A stretch of 41,088 nt of DNA from Salinivirgaceae bacterium (GTDB taxonomy: Bacteria > Bacteroidota > Bacteroidia > Bacteroidales > SZUA-534): positions 1 through 41,088 of the forward strand of contig JAQICC010000443.1 of the NCBI GenBank assembly GCA_027858735.1. The letters are read 5' to 3'. Shown here piece after piece: positions 35,107 through 41,088 of this stretch. The translations under genes were made by a program, and so were the position numbers. Position 1 is the first letter of the stretch. Every line of letters starts with the position of its first letter. The notes under the pieces are model-generated. The model did no database searches. It saw nothing but the letters and a program-made list of their open reading frames with translations, and was not told the DNA's origin.

Positions 35107-35844
35107 ATGAGGTTAAAAATTATCTTCATATTAACTTTAGTTGTTGTTCTTGGGGGGCAGGTGATAGCCCAATGCTGCGGAAGCAAACAGAAAATGGTTC
35201 AACAAATTACAGGCTCATCATTTCAAATGTATTTTTCGCGATATGAAGGAACACCATTCTTAACTACCGAGTGGAGAATAGCCGATGTTAAGGTTTTAAG
35301 TGGCGAAATGTACAAAGGATTAAAAGTAAGACTCGATCTTTATAAAGATGATGTGGTGTATTATAATGAAGCATTAAAAAAGCTAATAGTTATTGATGAA
35401 AAAATAATTGAAGAAGTTCGCTTTTATAATGCCGATGGAACAGATGGTGAAGTGGTATCTTATTACTGTAATGATAAAGCTGATGATTGTAAATTATTCT
35501 TTATTCACTATTCCGATTCTATTTCTTTGTGGTCTGAACATCAAAGGAAAATTGAGAAATACAATGATGTATCTAGGTCAAGCTCTTTTTTGGGAGGTTT
35601 TTATAGTGTAGTAAAATACTATATGGTTATTAATAATGAATTTGTTCATATTCCTAGAAGGAAAAGAGTTTTGGCCAATATGTTTCCTTCAAACAAGAAA
35701 GGTATTGTTTTGTATATTAGCAAAAACAAGCTAAAGCAAAAAAATGCCAATGATTTGGTGCTGATTTTTAAAGAAATTAATGCACTTGAGAAGAAGGAAA
35801 GATCTACTTATATTGAAAAAAACAAATTACTTTTTTGGAAGTGA
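35107..35844 (+). CDS. Small secreted protein of unknown function
   Basis: I do not recognise this family. 245 residues with a signal peptide (about 1-21, ending VIAQ). Two adjacent cysteines come right after the cleavage site (CCGSK), and two more lie in YYCNDKADDC, so disulfides are possible. The preceding residues do not form a standard lipobox. The rest is a mixed, charged, probably beta-rich fold with a basic, lysine-rich C-terminal third. It starts six bases after the MG2-like gene and closes the four-gene operon, so it probably works in the same envelope function. Confidence 0.68.
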   Translation: MRLKIIFILTLVVVLGGQVIAQCCGSKQKMVQQITGSSFQMYFSRYEGTPFLTTEWRIADVKVLSGEMYKGLKVRLDLYKDDVVYYNEALKKLIVIDEKIIEEVRFYNADGTDGEVVSYYCNDKADDCKLFFIHYSDSISLWSEHQRKIEKYNDVSRSSSFLGGFYSVVKYYMVINNEFVHIPRRKRVLANMFPSNKKGIVLYISKNKLKQKNANDLVLIFKEINALEKKERSTYIEKNKLLFWK

Positions 35845-35847
35845 TAA

Positions 35848-35888
35848 ACTTGAGAAAATGATTTGAATGTTAAACCATTTTCTCAAGT
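35848..35888. terminator. Long hairpin between convergent genes
   Basis: A perfect 13-pair stem (35848-35860 with 35876-35888) and a 15-base loop lie between the end of the TonB operon and the end of thioredoxin. No long T run follows on either side, so it may act as a bidirectional end or an RNA-stabilising stem. Confidence 0.6.
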
Positions 35889-35906
35889 GCTATTTGCTGC
35901 AGAAAT

Positions 35907-36263
35907 TTACTCAATACTAAAAACATCTTTAAATGCTTTTTTGAAACTATCTTTTGGTAGTGCACCTTGTGACATTTGAGGTTGACTATCTTTAGGAACA
36001 AAAAGTATTGATGGAATGCTTTGGATACCAAACATTGCAGAAAGTTCTTTCTGGTCTTCGGTATCTACTTTATATATATTTAGTTTACCATCATATTCGG
36101 CTGATAGTTCTTCAAGTACGGGAGTTACCATTTTGCATGGACCACACCAGTCAGCATAAAAATCAATTACGCAAGGCAAATCGCCTTCAAATTTCCACTC
36201 TTTGTTTTCTTCAAAGTTAAAAACCTTGTCTTTAAACGTCTCTTTTGTCAAATGTTCAATCAT
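35907..36263 (-). CDS. trxA: Thioredoxin
   Basis: Cytoplasmic disulfide reductase of 118 residues, slightly longer at the N-terminus than classical thioredoxin. The active site WCGPCK is complete (Cys40, Cys43), followed by the conserved cis-proline segment (GIQSIPSILF, Pro about 77) and the buried aspartate in VIDFYADW. No signal peptide is seen, so it is a general cytoplasmic thioredoxin rather than an envelope TlpA-like protein. It is a single gene, divergent from cca. Confidence 0.95.
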   Translation of the reverse strand: MIEHLTKETFKDKVFNFEENKEWKFEGDLPCVIDFYADWCGPCKMVTPVLEELSAEYDGKLNIYKVDTEDQKELSAMFGIQSIPSILFVPKDSQPQMSQGALPKDSFKKAFKDVFSIE

Positions 36264-36445
36264 TTTATTTAATTTTAAGTTAATTCAATATATCTATATA
36301 TGTACAGATGTGATCAAAATCTATGCCTTTTTTTAATGTATACTGTATTGTTTAGTTTTAAATATAAATTGCAGAGGTTAACACCATATTTTGCAACAGT
36401 TTCAATAAATACTTAAATTTATAACAAGTTCGTGTCAAAAACGTT

Positions 36446-36453
36446 TAGTTTTG
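36446..36453 (+). promoter_or_regulatory. Possible -7 promoter box of cca
   Basis: TAGTTTTG matches TAnnTTTG and lies 30 bases upstream of the cca ATG. The -33 box is not clear. Confidence 0.35.
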
Positions 36454-36482
36454 CAGGCTGAAAATGAAAAAAGTATGATATA

Positions 36483-37907
36483 ATGTCAGAACTAGTACTT
36501 AATAAATTAAACCACATTGTATTTAAAAAAGTAGCTGATGCTTGTTCTGAGCAAGGTTTAGAAACTTTTGTGATTGGTGGTTTTGTACGCGACGTATTTT
36601 TGGATAGACCTTCACATGATATTGACATTGTTACAGTCGGTAGTGGAATTGATCTGGCAAAGAACACTGCAAAAAGACTGAATAAGAACTTAAAAGTTTC
36701 CTATTTCAAAAATTTTGGAACGGCCATGTTTCAGTATAAAGGGCTTGAGGTTGAATTTGTAGGAGCCCGAAAAGAGTCATACCAAAGAAATTCCCGCAAA
36801 CCCATTGTTGAAGATGGTACTCTTGAAGATGATCAGAAAAGGCGCGACTTTACTATAAATGCCATGGCATTTAGCTTGCATCCCGATAATTTTGGTGAAT
36901 TGATTGATCCTTTTAACGGCATGCAAGATATAAAGGATGAAATAATTCGTACACCACTTGACCCAGATATTACCTATTCTGATGATCCACTTAGAATGTT
37001 AAGAGCAATTCGCTTTGCAAATCAATTAGGTTTTACAATCGAAGAGGAGTCTCTTAATGCTATTGAGCGGAATGCTGAGCGAATACAGATTATATCATTG
37101 GAAAGAGTTGCAGATGAGCTTAATAAAATAATGTTATGCAAAAAACCCAGTCTTGGTTTTAAATTGTTGCAAAAAACAGGTCTTCTTAAACTTATTTTTG
37201 CTGAGTTTGAAGCAATGAAAGGTATTGAGGTGAAAAATGGGGTGAAGCATAAAGATAATTTTTATCACACTTTGCAAGTGCTTGATAATATTTGTAAGCA
37301 TACCGATAATTTATGGTTACGTTGGGCTGCTCTTTTGCACGATATTGCAAAACCTGTTACCAAAAGATTTGACAAATCACATGGTTGGACTTTCCACGGG
37401 CATGAATTTAGGGGGACGAAAATGGTTCCGATCATTTTCAGAAAGCTAAAACTACCTCTGAATGAAAAAATGAAGTATGTTCAAAAAATGGTAGGTTTGC
37501 ATATGCGACCCATTGTTTTAGCCCAAGAAGAGGTTACTGACAGTGCTATACGAAGACTCCTTTTTGAAGCAGGTAATGATATTGAAGACCTAATGACTCT
37601 TTGTGATGCTGATATTACTTCAAAAAATCCTGAAAAGGTGTCCAAGTATTTAGATAACTATCAATTGGTTCGTCGTAAACTTAAAGAAGTTGAGGAGAAG
37701 GATAAAGTTAGAAATTGGCAACCTCCTGTATCTGGCGAAGAAATAATGGAGGTGTTTAATTTAAAACCATGTAAGGAGGTTGGAGATTTAAAGGCTGCCA
37801 TTAAAGATGCTATTCTTGATGGTGTAATTCCAAATGAATACGATGCTGCCTATAGTTTTATGCTGGAGCAAGGATTGAAAATGGGATTAGAAAGCAACCA
37901 TAAGTAA
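36483..37907 (+). CDS. cca: CCA-adding tRNA nucleotidyltransferase with HD domain
   Basis: Adds or repairs the 3' CCA end of tRNAs, in the cytoplasm. 474 residues. The class II nucleotidyltransferase head has the GGFVRD motif (32-37) and the metal-binding DIDIV (46-50), then [11 protein letters not shown] and the flexible-loop/neck region [12 protein letters not shown]. An HD phosphohydrolase domain starts near residue 265, with LLHDIAKP around 282-289 and a later HGHEFRG, as in HD-containing CCA enzymes. This HD domain may trim damaged ends. The gene might be only an A-adding or CC-adding enzyme if a second copy exists; the sequence alone does not settle it. Confidence 0.93.
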   Translation: MSELVLNKLNHIVFKKVADACSEQGLETFVIGGFVRDVFLDRPSHDIDIVTVGSGIDLAKNTAKRLNKNLKVSYFKNFGTAMFQYKGLEVEFVGARKESYQRNSRKPIVEDGTLEDDQKRRDFTINAMAFSLHPDNFGELIDPFNGMQDIKDEIIRTPLDPDITYSDDPLRMLRAIRFANQLGFTIEEESLNAIERNAERIQIISLERVADELNKIMLCKKPSLGFKLLQKTGLLKLIFAEFEAMKGIEVKNGVKHKDNFYHTLQVLDNICKHTDNLWLRWAALLHDIAKPVTKRFDKSHGWTFHGHEFRGTKMVPIIFRKLKLPLNEKMKYVQKMVGLHMRPIVLAQEEVTDSAIRRLLFEAGNDIEDLMTLCDADITSKNPEKVSKYLDNYQLVRRKLKEVEEKDKVRNWQPPVSGEEIMEVFNLKPCKEVGDLKAAIKDAILDGVIPNEYDAAYSFMLEQGLKMGLESNHK

Positions 37908-37936
37908 GCAAAATATTTGCTTAGTTCTCTTTTTTA
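37905..37936 (+). terminator. Shared terminator hairpin spanning both stop codons
   Basis: TAAGCAAA (37905-37912) and TTTGCTTA (37916-37923) form a perfect eight-pair stem with a three-base loop. The first TAA is the stop codon of cca, and the last TTA is the stop codon (TAA on the minus strand) of the opposing gene. On the plus strand CTCTTTTTT follows closely. Confidence 0.6.
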
Positions 37937-39000
37937 TATAGGTCGAAAAATACGGGCAAATGATCAGAAAAACCACCGTTGTGTCTAAATCCAATAAAAG
38001 CTCGGTTGGGCTTTGTTCCTAAATAGTTTTCGTCTTTTTCAAGCAAAAAATCGGCATTGTAAATGGTGAAAGTATTTGTTGTGGTGTAAATGCTATTACT
38101 TTCTTTTAGTAAGGTTTCCGATATTATAAATTGATCAAGCATCCCCCAAACTCCCTGGTACTTATAAGTGCCTTCATCTTTTTTTACTCCTGCTACGACC
38201 CCCAAGTTATATAAATTTGATTTTTCTAGAGTGTCAAGTTTAGCATCTAATATTTCTTGCACACTTTTATTCGTGGGTTCATCGTTAAAGTCGCCCATTA
38301 TTATAATATTTGCATTGCTGTTAACTGCATAAATAGAATCAACAGTGGTTCGAAGTACTGTAGCTGCCGAAAATCTTGATTCTTCCGATTCCATTTGCCC
38401 ACCCCAACGCGAAGGCCAATGGTTTACAAAAACATGAAGCGTGTCGGTTTTGTGCAATAAACCTTTGGCGTATAATATATCTCGTGTTGTTTTAAGTGGA
38501 GCATGTTTAAAAGTTACGTTTAAAAATTGTGTTTCAATGGGAGTAAAGCTTTTTGCTTGATAAAGTAACGCCACGTCAATGCCTCGTCTATCGGGTGATT
38601 CTTTATGTAAAAAACTATATTCGTGCAAATATAAAGGCGAGTTATGTGTTAAGTCGTAAATAACCTTCTTGTTTTCAACTTCGCATAAGCCTACAATTTC
38701 AGGAGGAGACCATCCACCAACAGCAGTAATAACTTTGGCAATTTTGTTGAGTTTGTTATAGTATTTGTATTTATTCCAATAGCGCGTTCCTTCGGGCAAA
38801 AACTCCTCATCAATAGTTAAGCTATCATCAATATAATCGAATAGGTTCTCGCAATTGTAAAACATAATGCGAGCGAGTCTTGGTTTGTCAACCTTTTCTG
38901 AAAGTTTAGCATCGAACGATTGAGCTAAGATATTATTCGGTTTTAATCCGAAAACAGAAATCAGAATAACACAAAAGGATATGCTTGTAATCTTAATCAT
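37921..39000 (-). CDS. Secreted endonuclease/exonuclease/phosphatase family protein
   Basis: A metal-dependent phosphodiesterase-fold protein of 359 residues with a signal peptide (ending ILAQ, about residue 27). Hallmark motifs are present: YNCENLFD (metal-side Asn), GLCEVEN (Glu ligand), RRGIDVALLY, FVNHWPSRWGG (catalytic His), MGDFNDEP (Asp/Asn) and the final SDHLP (His). These fit an active enzyme in the periplasm or outside. The substrate may be nucleic acid or a phosphodiester of another kind. Its ATG overlaps the stop codon of the preceding lipoprotein gene (38997-39000), so the two are translationally coupled. Confidence 0.88.
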   Translation of the reverse strand: MIKITSISFCVILISVFGLKPNNILAQSFDAKLSEKVDKPRLARIMFYNCENLFDYIDDSLTIDEEFLPEGTRYWNKYKYYNKLNKIAKVITAVGGWSPPEIVGLCEVENKKVIYDLTHNSPLYLHEYSFLHKESPDRRGIDVALLYQAKSFTPIETQFLNVTFKHAPLKTTRDILYAKGLLHKTDTLHVFVNHWPSRWGGQMESEESRFSAATVLRTTVDSIYAVNSNANIIIMGDFNDEPTNKSVQEILDAKLDTLEKSNLYNLGVVAGVKKDEGTYKYQGVWGMLDQFIISETLLKESNSIYTTTNTFTIYNADFLLEKDENYLGTKPNRAFIGFRHNGGFSDHLPVFFDLYKKEN

Positions 39001-40454
39001 TCTTGTTCAACACGCTCATAAGCACCTAGATCAGGCTTGTCATCTAGTGTTCTATCAACATCATCCTGATCAAAAGGTAACAATGTACTATAAATGGTTG
39101 ATCCTTTGTCTTTGGCTGCAGAAAGGGTATCTAAACGAAAGTCACCCTCATAGGTATTTGTAAAATTAGGTAGAGAGTCTTTGTGTCTTATAACATTGCT
39201 AAATATTTGATCGTTGCTTGTATCAAAATCGTCATCCAATTTAATCATACAATGATCGAATAAAAGACCTAATTCGACATCATCTGTTGGATTCAGATCC
39301 ATCAAAAGTTCATTTTCTAGATTTCCGTAAATAATACTATTGGCAAACAATGCACTGAAATCAAATGCTGTTATTTTATCGTCAACTTCATAATAATTGT
39401 TAAAAATTATTGATTCTGTTTTTCGGGAATCAAATTCATAATAGTTACCTATTGTTGAATGAATAAATTGATATTCACCTCCGTAAGCTAAAATAACTGC
39501 TCGTAGTCCGCAATTGGCAATTACCGAGTTTATAACATTAACTTTCGATGTTTGCGCTATAAGGCCAATAGCACTCATGTTTTTTATTATAGAATTGCTT
39601 AAAACCAATGTAGGATTATCGCTTTCCCCAATATAATCAACTTGTATGCCTTTAACACCATTTTTAACAATAGCATGGTCAATTATATTATTGGTACTGC
39701 CTTGCCAAAAGTGAATTCCACCAGTTAAATATTTTGTATCTAATGAATCATTGTGCAAGTAGCCATACCATTGTCCGGGTATGTGCTGGTATTCTTCATC
39801 TAATCTGTCACCTTGAAATACTACTTTGTTTTCGGCAGTTCCTTGAACATTTAGTGAGCCAAGCACCCACATTGCCGATTCGTTGTGAAAATGTATTTGA
39901 GTTCCAGCCTCTACAGTTAAGGTTTCGTCACTGTCAATTAAAACAGAATTGTAAATTAAATAAGGTTTATCTGCTATCCATGTTCGTGTATCAATAACCG
40001 AGTCTTTATATAAATGTACATCTTGCCCAAAAGCTATGAGCTTCACATCTTGCTGATTTCCATTAGTGAAAAACATTATTGAATCGGCAACAACTAATGG
40101 ACTGTTAGAGTTTAAAGGATCAATGTTTACTTCAACAAAAATATAGGCACTGTCGTGTGGTAAAATTTCGTAATTATTTATGGTTGATTCTTGCCTACCA
40201 TCAATATTTAATCGGTAGTACGAGTTTTGTCCACCAGCTAATGAAATAGTAGTTTTTACTGATTTGTCGTTTGGGTTATAAAACCTGAACTGATGGGTGG
40301 TTGAACCAATGCTTGTAAATATAGTGTCGAACTGAACCGTATCGGTAGAGAACTTCAACATAGCCGTTGGGTTATCAGAAAAGTTTTCTGTATCGCGACA
40401 TGAGTAGCCTAACAATACTGCCAATGTAATAATGATTGATATTTCGAATTTCAT
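38997..40454 (-). CDS. Right-handed beta-helix lipoprotein
   Basis: 485 residues with a lipoprotein-type signal (GYSC, Cys19; a relaxed lipobox). The N-terminal ~130 residues (FDTIFTSIGSTTHQFRFYNPNDKSV, YIFVEVNIDP) look like an immunoglobulin-like beta domain. The remainder (VEAGTQIHFHNESAMWVLGSLNVQG, NIIDHAIVKNGVKGIQVD, VNVINSVIANCGLRAV) is a right-handed parallel beta-helix as in pectate-lyase-like and surface proteins. The ending DRTLDDKPDLGAYERVE is typical of such Bacteroidota proteins. No catalytic residues stand out. It is coupled to the EEP-fold gene and preceded by a paralogue. Confidence 0.82.
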   Translation of the reverse strand: MKFEISIIITLAVLLGYSCRDTENFSDNPTAMLKFSTDTVQFDTIFTSIGSTTHQFRFYNPNDKSVKTTISLAGGQNSYYRLNIDGRQESTINNYEILPHDSAYIFVEVNIDPLNSNSPLVVADSIMFFTNGNQQDVKLIAFGQDVHLYKDSVIDTRTWIADKPYLIYNSVLIDSDETLTVEAGTQIHFHNESAMWVLGSLNVQGTAENKVVFQGDRLDEEYQHIPGQWYGYLHNDSLDTKYLTGGIHFWQGSTNNIIDHAIVKNGVKGIQVDYIGESDNPTLVLSNSIIKNMSAIGLIAQTSKVNVINSVIANCGLRAVILAYGGEYQFIHSTIGNYYEFDSRKTESIIFNNYYEVDDKITAFDFSALFANSIIYGNLENELLMDLNPTDDVELGLLFDHCMIKLDDDFDTSNDQIFSNVIRHKDSLPNFTNTYEGDFRLDTLSAAKDKGSTIYSTLLPFDQDDVDRTLDDKPDLGAYERVEQE

Positions 40455-40459
40455 AGAAT

Positions 40460-40491
40460 CATTTGCCTTAAAAACAATTAATTGGCAAATG
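40460..40491 (-). other. Hairpin just upstream of the beta-helix lipoprotein start
   Basis: CATTTGCC (40460-40467) pairs perfectly with GGCAAATG (40484-40491), leaving a 16-base loop. It lies within 10 bases of the ATG at 40454, in the 97-base gap between two paralogous genes of the same strand. It could affect translation start or RNA processing; no T run fits a terminator. Confidence 0.4.
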
Positions 40492-40550
40492 TAATAATAG
40501 CCATTTAATTAATGTGCTTTTGATTGCTTTTTTTAGCTTACCGAAAATTG

Positions 40551-41088
40551 TTATTCAGTGTATTCATAAGCCCCCAAATCAGGTTTTGTATCAGTTGTTC
40601 TATCTATTTTATCCTGATCAAAAGGTATTAAATTGCTATATATTGTTGAGCCCTTATTAATAGCTGCAGAGGCAGAATCAAGATGAAAATTTCCGATATA
40701 AGTATTTAAAAAAAGAGAATCTTGGTAGGGTACTAAGTCTTTGAATATATTTTGGTTGCTAACATCAAAATCTTTTGCCAGCTTAATCATGCAATGATCG
40801 AATAGAAAACCTGCAACAACCTCACTATTTGTTCTTAAATCAGGGTAAAACTCGTTATCCAAATTTCCATCTATTATGCAATTTCCGAAAATTGCGTTAA
40901 AATCGTATGTTTTGTTTGTTGTTCTGTTATAGTTATTAAATGCCACAGCTGGGGATTCACGTTTATCAAAATCATAAAAGTTTCCAATAGTAGTATGGTA
41001 AAACTCGTGATTTCCACCTAGCCACAACAATGCAGCCTCTTCTCGGCAATTAGCAATAACAGAGTTGTAAACTAAGGTATTTGAGAAT
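40551..41088 (-). CDS. Right-handed beta-helix protein, paralogue, 5' end outside the window
   Basis: The frame is open to the window edge, so the protein is partial: about 178 C-terminal residues are visible. It lines up along its length with the C-terminal third of the neighbour at 38997-40454 (VYNSVIANC against VINSVIANC, FYHTTIGNFYDFDKRES against the matching stretch, FDHCMIKL, NKGSTIYSNLIPFDQDKIDRT, KPDLGAYE). This is a tandem gene duplication. Domain identity follows from that match; the N-terminus, signal peptide and start are not visible. Confidence 0.82.
   Translation of the reverse strand, partial: FSNTLVYNSVIANCREEAALLWLGGNHEFYHTTIGNFYDFDKRESPAVAFNNYNRTTNKTYDFNAIFGNCIIDGNLDNEFYPDLRTNSEVVAGFLFDHCMIKLAKDFDVSNQNIFKDLVPYQDSLFLNTYIGNFHLDSASAAINKGSTIYSNLIPFDQDKIDRTTDTKPDLGAYEYTE

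Overview
The window is AT-rich DNA from a member of the Bacteroidota, most likely a marine or gut-type Bacteroidales/Marinilabiliales relative. The evidence is type IX secretion (T9SS) C-terminal sorting domains, a TonB-dependent receptor with STN and carboxypeptidase-like N-terminal domains next to a DUF4249 lipoprotein, Bacteroidota-style lipoproteins, a promoter of the TTTG-N19-TAnnTTTG type, few Shine-Dalgarno sequences, and several GTG/TTG starts. No rRNA, tRNA, CRISPR array, phage or transposase gene was seen.

Left part (1-25.7 kb). Two inverted copies of a GC-richer MITE-like element lie at the left edge (1-161, cut by the window) and at 25480-25692, and they bracket about 25 kb. Between them are a 1659-residue BspA-like leucine-rich surface protein, a palindromic MITE-like repeat, a GH3 beta-glucosidase, aroQ, a secreted protein of unknown function, an orphan trpB, an SDR-family protein, an ABC exporter, a 1408-residue acyl-CoA dehydratase activase fusion, a GlmU-like nucleotidyltransferase, an MFS transporter and the lysC-lysA lysine operon. 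The right MITE copy sits at the broken 5' end of a remnant of a T9SS-secreted protein.

The most interesting signal is the 305-base gap upstream of lysC. It holds a promoter-like sequence, a 26-codon open frame with seven lysine codons, a hairpin inside those codons, and a strong intrinsic terminator. The segment just after the leader stop codon can pair either upstream (a protecting pairing) or with the 5' arm of the terminator (an antiterminator). This is the layout of a ribosome-mediated attenuator, but keyed to lysine. Lysine genes are usually described as controlled by the L-box riboswitch or by repressors, so this is a candidate undescribed regulatory element.

Right part (26-41 kb). This holds a DMT permease, a membrane-anchored LytTR regulator, a nitronate monooxygenase-like flavoprotein with a cysteine cluster, and a tight four-gene envelope operon (TonB-dependent receptor, DUF4249 lipoprotein, MG2/plug-like protein, small cysteine-containing secreted protein). 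After these come thioredoxin, a CCA-adding enzyme, and a minus-strand group of an endonuclease/exonuclease/phosphatase-fold protein with two paralogous beta-helix proteins, the second cut by the window end. Intrinsic terminators or hairpins separate many of the units. All assignments come from reading motifs by eye; no database search was run.
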